Assembly: GCA_002633025.1 (NCBI GenBank) | Contig: NMRB01000391.1 | Location: 94,005-158,004, forward strand | DNA: 64,000 bases | Direction of reading: 5' to 3' | Origin: Notospermus geniculatus | Taxonomy: Eukaryota; Nemertea; Pilidiophora; Heteronemertea; Lineidae | In this document: one piece after another, positions 23,601 to 38,600 of the stretch | Layout: every line of letters starts with the position of its first letter | How positions within the stretch are numbered: the stretch's first letter is position 1 | The notes under the pieces: model-generated | The model's database searches: none | The model's input: the letters and a program-made list of their open reading frames with translations, nothing else | Told to the model about the DNA's origin: nothing | Program-made: the position numbers and the translations under genes

Positions 23601-26600
23601 CGGTGATTACGACCTTGGTCAGTCTGATTCATCCACACGATAGACAGCGAGTAGCCAGTGTTACCCGGCTACTAAACGGGTGACTTGATCTCGCCGGGTA
23701 ACCACGAATTTCGTTTTTGGCTCACGGTACATTGCAAGCATGCATCAACTGCACTGCCACTTGCTCCGCCAGGTTGTTCCACCTCTGACCTTTTTCATAT
23801 ATTTAATTATCATGATTTTTGTTTCTTGGACATAATTTACCGGGTATCTTCAAAATGACATTAAAATCAACCGTGTAGAGGTTGTTTTAGTGATTCTATG
23901 AATGTTTGAGTGTGAAAATTTTGCGCGACCTGCAACGGCTCCACTTTATCAGTATGACCAGTTCATGACACATGGCCCCCTTCACCCAGCGAGATAATCA
24001 CTAATGGACGATTGAACCCAATGCATACTGTTTGACATCGACTCGATCACCTAACGCCCGTCGGGTGTTTCTCCTATATGCCTTAACCCAAGGTAATCAT
24101 CTGCCCACCGTAGGGAAGAGACAGTGCAGTCAAAGGTAACGTTCCTGCTCGCGCTTCCAAACAAAACAATAATTACCCCGCCTGATAGCTTCGACTACAG
24201 CGAAGGCTTTCATCTGTTGCGTCTTTCCTTCCTTGGATATTTCTCATTGCCATTATGTTCTCCGTAACAAACTAGCAGATTCCTGACCAACGCTGAGGTA
24301 ATTGGTAAACCTTATCGTTAGTTTGGGTTCCGGGGTTATCGCTGAAGCCAGGATATTGCCGCGACCAGCGAAGACAAGCCTGCGAGCTACTGATAGCTGT
24401 CAACGAATATATACATAACCGATACGAATTTCTCTCGACGGAGATCTGCGTATGTTCAAACATAGCGATGATCGTGCAATTCTCCGGTTCATTTTGTCGG
24501 CTAGTGTGACATAATGGCTGCAGAGCAGTCGTCAGCCGCGACATTCTGATTGGTCGCCGGTTGCACTTTTTTTAACTGGCCTAAATTCATTGACCAATCA
24601 GCACGTCACTGTCACAAATCCAGACGATCCATCCTTGCATGTGTAATTCATCATCCTTGGCCTATTCAAAAAGAAACTTTGCGATAACCACCGGCAGTTC
24701 TTGCCCGTTCTACCAATTTATCTGTCCACACCATAAGCGCGGTGTTATTCCCGATCCGCCTCGAGTTTAATTAGATGAAGAGAAGGAAGCCAATGAAGGG
24801 AGGACTTTGATTGAAAGTGATGGCGTGGATGAAAAAACCGCAGTGGAATTGTGCGGATAACACAGGTGAAAGACGGGTGATTTGTAATCGGTGTTTGGTC
24901 TGCGCGACAGCAGCAACGTCGGCATCAAAAACTTTTACCTTAAGGACGATATTTGTTAGAATTTGCACATTCTGTTTTCCATGAGCTACTGATGTTGCAC
25001 TTAATTCCACTCAAGACATATGACTCTAAGGCTTTATGTACATGTACATGAAAATGTACATGTACATGTACAGTCCATTATCGAGAACATCTTGTCCAAC
25101 GCTTTGCAACTACTGCCCCCTCGCGTGTCAGTTTGCGCAAAATAGGATTAAGAGCATTTACGGAGATCAATTGTCGGTAAGCCGAGGCCCTTCGTGATAA
25201 ACGGCATCAATTAATCGGATGACATACCTAATAAGGATCATTGATTCTCTCCCACCAACACCAAGGCCACGATGGACCAAGGTGATCAGGAATACATCGG
25301 CAATCGCACCGTATCCCTTGCCTCATTTATTCCCTCGCTTACACTGATTGAGGAGCCGGTACACTGTTCCCTCGATAGCCATCGATGCTGTCTGCAGTTG
25401 ACAGATCGTTTCTTTTGTGGGCAAAGCTTGCGTTTTTCTTCCTTTATGTAGATGCCACGCAAACCGGAGGCAATGCGGCATTGACACGGTTAGGTCAGTA
25501 GTTTGTATTCAACTGGCCCGTGGTGATCGTTCGTCTCACACGTTGACAAGGTAATTTCAACTCAACCATCGTATCATTAGGAACATCACCGGGCTATAGC
25601 TGTCCGCCGTGCGTTTTCTGGCGTTCGGACGTGCTGCTGTGACTAGCTTTGCTGCTGATTAGCCGGCGAAGGGTATCAGCCGATTGTCGCCGTCATCACC
25701 CGAACAGTTTACAAAGAAACGCACTCGACAAATGCATGACCAATGTCGAACCTTCCGAAAACATTCAGCAACGATTTATCTCAAAATGAGATTCAACCTT
25801 GCAAAATATCACTTTGACAATCGCAGATAACCTGTTGCAGACATCAGTCAGCTCGTACGAGATAGTAGAATTCGTGACTTTTTACCAATATTTGCTCTGT
25901 GATGGCCTAATTATCTATCAATCCACAAGAGACCGCCGAGAAATCACGAAAACTCCACCGAGATTGTCGAGAAAACTGCATTTCATGTCACAAACATAAC
26001 GTCATTAATCTTTTTAACCGGCTTTTGGCTGCTGCATCAAGAGAAACAAGTTAATTTACAGCAGTCAACGATGTCGTGATTGTCTCACTGAGGAGGCCCA
26101 TTTCGTCGATTTATTTGCACTGATGCAAGGTCGAATGCCAGAAAACGAGATAGATTTCGAAAAACCTGTTTAATTTGAAATTTTTCCTGAACACGTAAGA
26201 TGCAGTTTTTCACCATTTTGACGAATGCTGATCGAAACAATTAGCTCTCAGAGTAGAAAGAAGTATAATTAATATATAAAGTGATCTAAAATGGGATCAG
26301 CGTTTGCTCGCCTTAGAAAATAATCTAGAAAGTAACATCAAAGATGACATCTCTTCTTTTGATTTCAATCCAAGGATATCACATACATTCATATTATTCT
26401 CTTCTTTCAACACGGTACATTGTAATTATGGCGTTTTAAGATGATTAAATCACAGCTGTTCCTCCCAAACGGGCTCCCCTTAATGTAATTTTCTTTTTGA
26501 ATGACGATATCTAAGATTTCAAGGCTAATGATTAAAAGGCAAAAAGTGGATTACGTGAATTACCCAAAGAATGGCCCAAGTAGCCTACAGCGTCAATGCC

Positions 26601-29600
26601 TTTTGTAGATGTGTGCGTATGTGCAATTCGTACGTGTACATGTATGACCTCTAGCGCAACCAAGGGCATCGTGTCGAACGTCATTGCCTTCGGTGTTTCC
26701 AGTGAGTAACTTGAATCAATTACGAGGGATTTTAAGATCCCTCTAGGGCATCTTGTAATGATCGGTTGTAATCGAATCGTGAAATAAACGCTCGAGGCGA
26801 TGCACAATGTCTTATCTTTGATGTTACCTTCGCTTCAGCAACATTCTAAGTGAAAAGTCGAAGTTATATTATATATACACGCTTGTCTCATTTAGATACG
26901 AGACAACTGGTACTTGAGCGAGTTGGCCAATAGTTTCTTTTCCAATTGGCTATTGTATCCCGATGGATGGTGCATTTCATCTTACAGTGTTATTGGAAAT
27001 GGTTTTGGAGTTCATTATTGTGTTAATATACTAATATACTGTAGTTTCATATCAAAGCGGCATAGCACCAATATTCAGCCAGAGCCCACGAGTAAGGACC
27101 ACTGTATACCAAATAGATCAACAGCGTACTGATTATAGGATATGCCCTTTGATCACCATGCAGGCAAGGCTCTGTCAGTGTATGGTCGATTTCACATAGA
27201 TTTTAGGTTCGAAATGAATAGATCATCTAATTCACAACCAAGCTTGGCCACAAATGTTGTCATTGGTTTGAAGACGGCAACAGTGACGACCAGTCGTTGA
27301 TCGTAAACCTGGACCATGTAGTCAGCGTTTGTGCTGCATGTTCTGAACTAACGTCTCAGGTGTGAAAGTCCAATGACTATTCCATAGATTCCAAGTTATG
27401 ATTTGGAACCTATTTTGTGACACAATGATGTTTTGCATTAGGGTGGAACTCCCGAAGTACAAAACCTTTCATATCTTAACCAGCTAAAACAGTCATGTCT
27501 AAGTGTTCCTCTAAGTGTTGGTCTTGAGAATGAGATGGGACAGTCCGAAAACAACACGTTTGAATCCACGACGGTCTGGCGAGTGAAGCCTCTCCAACTC
27601 TCCTATCACCTTCAAGGGAATTCCGTCCACCAAACCAATGTCCAGAAAGAGCAGAAAGCAGACCGAAAGCAGTCACCACAGGTGAAAGGACTGAATAGAT
27701 TCCAAAATAACCTAATTACTAACGTCCATTCTGTGGCCGAGAGAAGTCACCGTCTTTGATGAGTGCCAATTTGTCTGGAAGTAAACCAATAAAGCAGCCA
27801 TGGACGTGTCCGGATGGGAATGAAACGAGCCTCGACGAGTTTCGGATGTGGGGTCATTGAGAACCGGTTGCCCAAGGATCACGTTGGGGCCATTTAGAGA
27901 AGAGGACGTGGCCATGCTGAGGGTTTTCTAAGAAAAACTGTCATTGATGGACAGCAGATTCTTACAGCATACATGTAGTTTAAGGGAAATAACGTAATGT
28001 ACATGTACAGCATCAGCAGCAATAGGACGTCATACGATTTCCATCAGATCAGGTTTCTGATTGAATTTTCTATTTCACAAAGATGTCAATCGCTACTTTT
28101 TCTTTTCTGGTAGAGTTTCTTACCATTTAACTGCAAACACGTCGTCGTATCTTTAGAGGAACATTGCCCCGTTCTTTAAATTTGTAAGTTTTCATTGCAA
28201 ACGCCATGAAATTGGCAAAGAATTACCAAAGGGTAGTGTGCAATACCAGGGCGCTGAAAGGTATCTCCACAAGAGGTGAGGTTAAAGCTGAGATCTGCTG
28301 CAGCGGTAGATACTCGACTCATCTTAAATGTTACGTTACACAAACATTCTGCAACCAGTCAATGGGTAAGAGTAACACCAGCCCTAAAGAATTCTTTCTT
28401 TCGTACGCTGAAATCACTATCAGACTATCGTACTAGCAGACCTATGTTATTTTAACCAAGAGATAACCTATTGATTACCGTCGTTTTCCGAGTGAATGAA
28501 AACACCAGTTGGACGAACCGAAGGGAAGCAATACCACCAATCAGATTATAGCGAGACCAACATCGGCGCCAATTCGATGTCTACAAACTGGCACATCGTC
28601 AAATTTTGATGGCGAGGAACTTAAGCGGAGACGGATGCAGATGCAGCAGATAGTTTGATGAGGACGTTTCTAGTCCGATAGCTATGCCATCGAACTGATC
28701 TCCTTGCCCAGTGCATGACCGCTGTAGGTCAGCAATACAGCCCAAGGGACCGTCCATTTCTCATCCATAAACAGTCACACCGGACAGGACCATTACTTAG
28801 GAAAGGGCAATTGCATGTTATTGGTCGCATTTGACAAATTGATGAATCTCGGTGCTGGCTTGGCTGCAGTTGCCTGGCCAAATGAGATATTGACGGACGA
28901 TTCACCGACACAGAGTCCGTACGATTTCCCCATGGGGTGAAAGTAGAAGCTTGACCAAACCAAGAGGAAGTGTAGAGTGACTCCGACTCTAGAAAGTTAA
29001 ATAAAGTTAAATAGAGGTTGCTGTGGGGTTTGGGGCCAAATTCTAACAAGACGTATACGTCGTCTACTATCAGCACGACTGCAGAAGAGCTGATGCTTCG
29101 TGTATCATACAAGTAGTTTGGGCCGTGACATTCAACAGATGGTGCCGTAGGTGTTACCAGGCAATGATGTTCAGGGGAGTTTTTTTCCTGGAAATATCTG
29201 GTTTGGTAACGACATTCGAGACCGACTCGCTGTAGAATTCAAGGTACAGAGGTTTAAAAACATTGGGAATCCAAACAACGATTTCACTTTCTCTCTTGAC
29301 AGGCTTCAGAGAGAAATGAGATTTACTGCACGCCAACCGATCGAAACAGCAGATTGTTACAGCGATCTTGTCAACCATAGTTTCTGAGGTTATTGCAACA
29401 TAAGAACCCGCATTTGCATCAGATAACCAGCGATGGGCAATTCGCTAATTTGTTTTCTGAGGCGATCTTAAAAAGCCTGGATGTCAACACAAGGACAATT
29501 TGTTCGCTGAGTGTTTCTACTTGGTCCTTTTTTACCAACATAGCTGACGTCAGGCAAACGGTGAATTCAGGGCTTGGATGAAAAGCGTTTTCATTTATTG

Positions 29601-32600
29601 TGCAAAAACTTCTACCCTTGCCTCACCTTGCAACGATGCCCCTTCTCACAACCCACATCCACAAGAATACGACCGTCTGCTGCCGGCTGCAGCCGATCAG
29701 ACGGATGGAATGTCTTTGATCAATGCGCGGAAAACATACCATGATTAAATAATCTCTAGTCGGTTCATTGCTTGGAGCATGATGCATTGTAAGCCATTAA
29801 GATCAGCCACCGTTGTTTGTTCGGTGCGATGGGCTTTGACTACTTCAAAGCACTAATAAGTATTTTGGTTCAACGAAGCTTTTTCTAAAGGATGTAATTG
29901 GGCGGATTACAGCTTTCAAAGGTAGGCCCCTGTTGCCCTGTTGTTGCAGGCGAGGAAGATACCTTTGAGGGATCGGCAAAGGAATCTACCGTGACTGTCG
30001 TAGACATATCGTACAAGTCGGAAAACAATCGGCAAGCCGAGGCATCTGGACCAAAAACTCGTGTTGAGTGACAACTCCCTCCTTTCTCTCGTGAATCAGC
30101 CGATTACTGTTGGGTAGTTAACCGTGCAATATCTCATACTTCTGATGAATGTCGACATTGCCAATTTTTCTTGTTGCTGATTATTCAATCAATCTCGGGG
30201 AAAAGAGACATCCCGTGCGATCATGAATAACGCTCCTGATGCCCTTTGATTAGTGAAGCAAAGACACAGCTGCAATGGCTGCAAAAGTCATCGCAACTCA
30301 GAAATAGCAGATAATTGATGCAGGCGTATCCTTTGTGTTCGTGTCATTCATTGATAGATTTTTTTGGGAAATGAAAGCATGTTGCTGAAGGAGAGCAAAG
30401 GAAACATTTGAGGAAGTTGAATGGTGAGGGCACTACACAGTTAGTAATGTTGCTGGCGGATACTGGTATGATGCTGCCGCGGTCCACCAAGCAGTGAACT
30501 GGTTAATACAAGAGCGTTGATTGTTGAACGTTGAAAGAGGGCTGCCACAAAAAAAGGAATGCATTGAAGACTAGGCAGAAGCATGGATTGTGCAGACAGT
30601 GATTGGGGGCAAAAGCTTGTCCAGCAGCTCTCCACCAATCAGTGAACGTTTTTTTCCAAACCATCCATGTATGCACCTGTTACCACATCACTGATTGGCT
30701 CAATCTTTCGGACTTCTGCGATACGGTATTGGTGGACAACCTCCAGTAGAATCTGTCGATAAAATTCTTGATCCTATTAAGAATTTGACAAAATTCGTTT
30801 TCTCTCTCTTCAGGATGAAGTAAACCAGGTTCTGACGACGAATGTGTGGTTAGAGCAGGTAAGGACAAGACTAGATGATTAACTAAGATTTTCTGTTGCT
30901 GGAGGCCAAACATGCCAAAGGAGTAGAATTTCTTCCCGCGCGTATGGTCCATCGCCCTTGTGGCTGCATGACACTTTAGCTGTATCTTTGGCACCGTTGT
31001 AAACGCGGCCGTACATTTTTTACGCGTAAATGCTGATAGTCTTATCCGACAACCAGGCAACGACAAACAACCGTACTTATCTTGTCAGCAGCGCTAATGA
31101 AGGCGTAATCAGACAATGAATGATGGCTGGAGAGAATTATAGGTCAATTGAGGGGACCGCTAACAAGCTGGTCATCGCGGCTTATCCGTCCATCGGTGAT
31201 CAGCATAAATCGAGTGGTGATGTGGACAATGATGAATGGTCCGTGCTGGGAAACCTCCACAGGGAACTGCGGCCAATTTATCCCGCCTTTTTTCCACGAC
31301 TATGGGATCAAACACCATTACCGTGTTTTCAGAACTGTAATTTGATGTTTTGTTTCTCTACTTTTTTCAATCCATTATTTGGATGATTTATTTGGTAGCA
31401 GGGCATGTACAGGACTGACTGACTTCAGCATTCAGCACCTCAGAGGCTCAGGTAATTCAGGCCACAAACTAGCCCATGCTACGTCAATTTGCACAATCCA
31501 CATTCAGTTCCATATTATCTAAGAAGTCACTTCATTAACGTGACGGTTGAATGGCCATACTATTGCCAGGTCTTTCCGACAAAACACTGACTTAATTGGC
31601 ATTCACGCCTGGTACGTTCGAAGAATGAAGGCAACGAACAAAGCCTGTTCGTAAGCTAATCAATTGCAAGCCATGACCTTTATGACTACATACTTGTACA
31701 CCATGATGAGGCCTTGTCAAGGGGGTCTACTACTCAGTGGGGATGTCCTTGATTTTGTCGTCTACATAAATAATAATACGAGACGGTGAGCCTGAATATT
31801 GTTGACTGATGTCTAAGATGTGATAGTACGGCATGAAGACTCATTCCTGGTGAACTTAGTTCTTATATGCAAGCCTTGTCCTGGATGCTGAACGACACGC
31901 CAGCAAAGCCTAACGCATTCCAGCTTCTGGCAGAAAGCATGCCCAGCCCAGTCTCTAGCATCTCGAGAGCTCGCACATCTTGTCTCTGTCCAGAATACCC
32001 AGTCCAGTGTTGACACTGGTGGGCATCGCTCATGGACTGACAAGCAAATATATTAGATGGTAGTCACTGTCATTTTCGAAACCAACGCAAACAAGTCCTT
32101 CTGCCAGTTGTTTCGTGGCCAACACGGGTAAACAAGATGTTCTTTTTCGGGATACCATGTTAAAAACAACATCGACCATTTTGTCGGTGGGAGAAAGATG
32201 ACAAACTGTTGTGCAGTAACCAAGCTAAATAAGGCCTATCAACCAACAGTATGATGGCTCATGTTGGTAAAAGTAATGCGTAGGTCATGTCGTAGGCCTG
32301 GTACATAGATCTTGTTAATACGCTTATGGAAAATGCCATTTTTCACCCTCTCCGTATCCATTATTATTGGTCGCGCGATGGCAAATCAGGATGGAATACA
32401 AACCAGACTCAGGCTCGTATTTCAGAACGTTCCTTAACGTTATTAAGTCTATTGTAAAACCATCGAGAACAATAGATTTAAGGAACGTTCTAAAATTCGG
32501 CCCTAAAGTGCATCATTTCGTCCGTCCTCTTGACTGCTGACTGGACAGAAGGATAATATGCAGAAACATATCTCATTTTGCCGTTGGTGATGAAGAGATG

Positions 32601-35600
32601 AGATGGACGTCTTTTGATCAGCAGAGGCAGATGATTAGTAATTGTCTTCTGATAGAGTGATGGTCGATCAGTAGTGCTGATGTGTCTTACCACTTACTAC
32701 TGCCGCCACAAACTGTAATTAACGATTCACAACTTGACGAGTCACTGTCTTTTCACAGAAACAGAGATCATGGGATCACTAATGTAGGAGTAAACAGCAG
32801 TGAATCGCTGATGGAAGTAATCTTTTGTTTTGCAAGTGGTTATTTCAGCGAGTAAGGCTGCGTTTAGCTGACACGCGGAATGCGGTATAGGGACGCGGAA
32901 ACCCTGGCGGAAAGATATGTTGTATGCGAAAATGCACTGCATTTTCCGCTTCCGCGTTCCGCAATCCGCATTCCGCATGTCAGCTAAATGCAGCTTAAAG
33001 GCTGATTCATACTCCGTCCGGATTTTGCGCCGACTATGATCAATTTCACTGCGTGTGCACATTCACGTCGTGGAAACCTGCGATCAGTTTCATGCGCTTG
33101 ACGGTCCGCAAGCGAGTATGAATCAGCCCTAAGGCCATCATGGCGTCATGATGATACGCTCAACCGATTTAAACTGCGAAAATCACTGTCTCAAGTTACA
33201 GTTGAGTTATGTTCCAGACTTACCAACGAATCAAAATTGAGATTCCTTCATATTCGAACAAGTACAAGTTATGTAGGATTGCCCGGGGCGCACTTTCCTA
33301 TGGTAATTGTGGTATGGAGATGTTTACATCTTTGATGGTCTATATGAAAGCGTCGCTCATTCCGGATCATTAATGCCCAAACTACGGCTGTGGGCCAATC
33401 ATATAATTCATATTAAAACTCATAAGAGTAGAACTTTCACAAAATTCGCATAGTTTGGTGTAGAAATCCTCGATTTAAAGCCGTACAAACACGAAGAGCT
33501 ACAGTAGCCGTCGATTCACATTTTGGTTCCAACAAAAATGTGAGAACGTTTCTTAGCAAAAGTTAGATGACGAAAAACAAGTGTTGTGGACAGAGTCGAT
33601 CGCCAGTCAGATTATTTCACATGGAAGCATGCCACTTTCACGTGACTTTCTCAACGAGTGTTCGAACAAAAATGTGAATCGACGGCTACGCGGTAGCTCT
33701 CGTGATTGTATGGCTTTAAGATGGAGGTCATGGTCCTAGCTTCGTCAGTGATCTAGTTTCATGAAACAGACTGCAGAGTCTTTAGGTGTAAAACGTACTT
33801 TGCTAAATCGGCCTGACCATCGTAAACGAAGGGACATCTGTGGCCGGAGCAGATGGTAAAGAGAATCACGCAGAACAGCCAGACTTTGTCTCCATTAAGA
33901 ATAGTCCTTATGATGTTTGCAGATCGGTGTTACTCTGGTACAGCAGGTTATAACACGGTCATTCCGTCTCCAAACAACCCAATCAGCGCCAGCAGAGTAA
34001 CGAGGCTCGTTGCTTGCGGAATTGGCCGCTAGTGATAGCGTTTCCGACCCTTCAAGCGGTTAATGGCCAGAGCAAATCATCTTTCGGCAATCATAGAAAT
34101 TGATCATTGCTCAATCTTCGCTTTGTCATTGCGGGGGGCCGTGATACTACGACCTCTCGTGTATGTTGGGCAACTTACACACGACAGAAGTCAGATACAT
34201 GACGCATATATGATCAACAACCACAACAACACTGGGCGAATGTTCCAGCAACAGAAATTAGAAGGTCATGCTACTACGGCATGTCACAATGAGATTTTTG
34301 CCAACGGTGAACATCACAGCCAGCTGCAGCTTGCGGCATTTGTTATGAAATCAAGGTTGCTTACCGCTTTCCCAAGTCATCAATCACTTTCTCCTTCAAC
34401 GCACGGTAGATGTCAACTGCAAGTGACGACTGAGGGATAATATGAAAATAGGCCTACTTTTTCCAAACAAAACTGAGGATTTGCACAGACGCAGTCCTAT
34501 CCACTGTTGCGATTTTGGCTTGAGACAGGGTTGCGATTACCTTAAGAACTTCCGATTGCCATATAAGGTGATCGCAACCCCCGTCTCAAGCCAAAATCGC
34601 AACAGTGGATCACCCGCTTTAGAGGCCTCAGCTGAGAGTCACACGTTTTCCACATTTCTTTCAGGAATGGGTCGACGAACGTCTCAAGTGGAACCCTGAT
34701 GACTACAACGGTCTACGGGTCCTGCGGGTGCCTTGCAATAAAATATGGCTACCAGATATTGTCCTGTATAATAGGTGAGTGCATTATTGGAGGCCTTCTT
34801 TGATCTCGCGTCAGACGTCGGAAATGCACAGGTGGTAACGTTTTGACGTCTCCAAAACGATGGAAGGCAAACCCATGGTTATCGGAACATATCCATAAAG
34901 GAAGCAAGCTTGATTGACAAGATGCTTTCATATAGGGCTTCTAACTTCAACAGGCATTCGAAACAATCTTTGTGCTTGACAGCACAGAAATTCACGTACA
35001 TATTTGCCCCTCTAAAACTTGTGCAGTGAAAAAGCAAAGATTGCGTTGTTGGTGTGGAAAGGGAATTAATCTTAATCTGTATTTCTTCGATCTTTTTTCC
35101 CCCCGATGTCGGAAAGATAACCAATTAGCCATTAATAGCGGGTCAGGCGAGAAATTGAGATCGATTTTTTACATATTGGGCCAGACAGCCTATCCTCAGA
35201 GAACGGAAGCAATGATAAAGGCCACTGTTTTATATACTGATGTTTTGCAAATGATGATGAGGTTGCAGTCCATTTGGAACCGAATACCGATATGTTACAG
35301 TTACATTACATGACAAATCACTTGATTGGCTACATCTGTAGTCAACGCTTGGGATTTAAAACAGCTAAAAGAATGGTAAAGGCAAGATTTCCCACTGGTA
35401 GCAGTTGAAAAACTGAGTTACAACGTCTAGAATCAGATTAACATGTGCATTTCGCTACCAGGAAATTCGTTCCCTGATTGAGTTGCAGACATGTGCTTAA
35501 TTTGAATCACTGATAAGGCGAATCGAGTCAGAGATTCTTAAGTCAGTACGCTTTCATCTAATCCTCTAAAAAAGTACAACCATTAGTAACCCTCGTCAGG

Positions 35601-38600
35601 TCTAGACAACTTCCATTATCTTCGGCGAAAAAGTCAATGCTTACAGCACGTTTGTTCAGCAACTGTCGCTGTCACAGACGTGATTGCTGGTCCAGAGGGC
35701 TATTCTTCTGGGCATAAGATTCAACTTCATCGCCCTTTATTTCAGCACAGTGTTGAAGTGTCCTTCTGCCAGTTAATTATAGAACTTTCTGATTTTAACG
35801 TCCGCTGCAGAGTCAAACGATGCGAAGATGTTCATGATGATCGTCCGTTTTTTGGAACACATAACTAGATACAATATAATTTAGAAGGATACACATGATA
35901 TGATCCAAGTGCCAGGCTCAGTGAATCTCCCCCGTCAGATAGTTAGTACAATAATCCCACTCCCGAGGCTTCGACCTTAGGGATACCCCAAGGAGGTGCG
36001 ACACATTTTAGGACCATATCTATTCAGCATTAACCACAGGCAATGATAAATGACTGATACTTGCTTATTTCGTGGTCTTGCATCTTTTTCTAAGTACACA
36101 TACATGTACTCTTATTCTTCTCTTTAGCACTCATGTCTAATCCAAATTATGCCTTTCTTTCCAGTGCTGATGATTTCACAAACGGGTACATGCAAAGCAA
36201 AGCAATGGTAGATCACAATGGAACAGTGTTTTGGCCACCACCAGCAAAGTTCCGAAGCTCATGCAAAATAGACATAACGTATTTTCCATTCGACGACCAA
36301 CTTTGTAAAATGAAATTCGGATCGTGGACATACGACGGATATCAAGTGGATGTAACGAACCGGTCCGCGGAAGTGGACCTTTCTAATTATGTATATAGCG
36401 GGGAGTGGGAACTACTAGACATATCTGTGGTTAGAAATGAAGTGAGGTACGCCTGCTGTGAGGAGCCATACCCTGACGTGACTTTCACAATCATTATCCG
36501 CCGGAGGACGTTGTATTATTTATTTAACATCATCTTCCCGTGTCTCTGGCTGACGGTGCTCAGTTTGTTAGGTTTCTGGCTTCCCCCTGATTCCGGTGAG
36601 AAGATCACGCTCGGGATTACTGTATTATTGGCTTTTTCTGTGTTTATGTTACTCATCGCCGAGAATATGCCAGCGACATCAGAATTCGTTCCACTCATAG
36701 GTAAGCATAACTTGGTTTTATGACTTCAATTTCTAGCTCCTTTAAAACTACAAAGAGTGGTTCTAATCAAATTTATACTCGTGAGATGTAATTTCAGATT
36801 GCTTATGCTCTGGGTGTTTACCCTCGGCTCAGCTAATAACCCGTCAAATTTCGAACCAATTTCACTAAATTGCCGCACACTTTGGAAGTACGCAAGGGAT
36901 ATACTGTACGTAGAATGTCCGTGGGGCCTACCTATATGTCCGTTGGTCTAGATACCGTTTAATATTTCGCCAATATATGGATTCCGCTCTAACTGCCTGC
37001 GGGCAAATCTTCGACATTCATTCTCATCCTATAACTATAATCAGACGGCAGTAAGGCCGATTCGTCGACATACATTTTCCTCTCGTACGACACGGTAGCT
37101 CATTTGCCGTTCCGACCGTCTGGGACCACAGGGCAGAATGACGCAATATATCAACATGGTAATCCGTGGTCTAACGTTACCACTTTTTCATAGATCACAG
37201 ACATATAGCCACGGGTACCGGGCATCGCAATAAGTCATTTTTATTGCTGTAGAGTGTCGTAGAAACAAATGAATTTGCTAGACTCACTTCGGTACTTTTT
37301 GTAGCAAATATTCAGCAATCATCATTGGTGTACCCCTCAGGAAGTTAGGTGTACCTACGATAGAACGAATCCGGTTTCTTACATGTAATTCTGCCACGAT
37401 GGCGTCCCATTGAGGATGTTGGTCTTTGCATTGCTTTTATGATGTTAACCATTTCAGGACGAGCGACGATTTTGTCTTAAATCAGAATTATCTTCCAGAG
37501 CACATTTTTGTTAAGTACACAATACCTTAAGCTTTGATGTGGACCATTCTCACAACACACAAACATCGATTTTTTTCTTGCAAAAAATGCAAGGGTAATC
37601 TTTCGATGATTGATTCAGTTTGTAATAATCTGCAGCCTGAATTCCATCGCATGGGATTTGATGACTATGAGTCATGAAATCGATGCGTCTGCCTCGTGAG
37701 ATTCAAAGGTTAATTGGGGATTCTGCTTATTACCGCATGGAGTGTTCGGGAAGCAACAGTTTCCCTTGAGCCAATGTTGGGTTTCATCTGGAACTTTCTG
37801 TAACTCTAAATTTACTGTAATTCAGTTATTTATCGTATTCATCGGTCTGGTTGTCTCACTAGTGATTATTGGAAACTCTGGAACTCCAGAAATTAAGAAC
37901 CGTTTTCTCCGTTCTGCAAAATTTGAGCCGATAGTTTTTTCTTTCGCCCTCTCAAGTTACCTATCTATAAGCCGATGTCACCCACAAGTGCACAAACATG
38001 TAAACGGTTTTTTCTTTCACCCTAATCAGTATTTTCCCTCCACGGTGGTTCCTTTTCAATATTCCATGCGATATCTCAGTGTGACTAATGTTATTACCCA
38101 CGGTGCCTGCCGGATGACGACAGAGGGAAATCAGAAGACAACACAATTACATTTTCATTCAATCTGATAAAAGTATGTGTCCTTGGTACCAAATGGACAA
38201 TTCGTTCTCAGGGAGCTGTGATTATAACCATGGAATAACCCAGTGGTCGAGCCCCTCAGCGTTTTCCGTCGGTAGATGAGTTCTTTAATTGCTAAATGTT
38301 CAGATGTCACGCGACATCTGCTCTGAGGCGATGAAGTAGCATGCCAATGGCATGCTGACCAGATGACCTGCTTCATCGCAGAATAGTGAGGTTTCGCAAG
38401 CGCCCTGTTGGGCCCTACGACGACGTTTATCTATTGTGTGGGTATACCCAAACAATAGATAAACGTTGTCGTATGGCCTAACCGGGCGCTTGCGAAACCT
38501 CGCTAATGTCATCGTAGTCAGCGGCTGGTGAACCCAGGCAACAGGATTTCTCCAAGAATATACAAAGCCCAAGTGTAAATCTTCCTAACAAACTCAACCA

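Larger units (their letters stand above)
16556..30813. other. nAChR intron 2 (14.3 kb), no other gene recognised
   Basis: Contains the 1.77-kb duplication, the CRE-like array and TACATG repeats. ORFs are short and without family features. Confidence 0.6.

Noticed and set aside
37742-38167. 141-codon ORF with a hydrophobic segment and a GN motif, reminiscent of a GPCR TM1-TM2
   Set aside because: Lies inside nAChR intron 5, lacks other receptor motifs and starts from a non-ATG codon.
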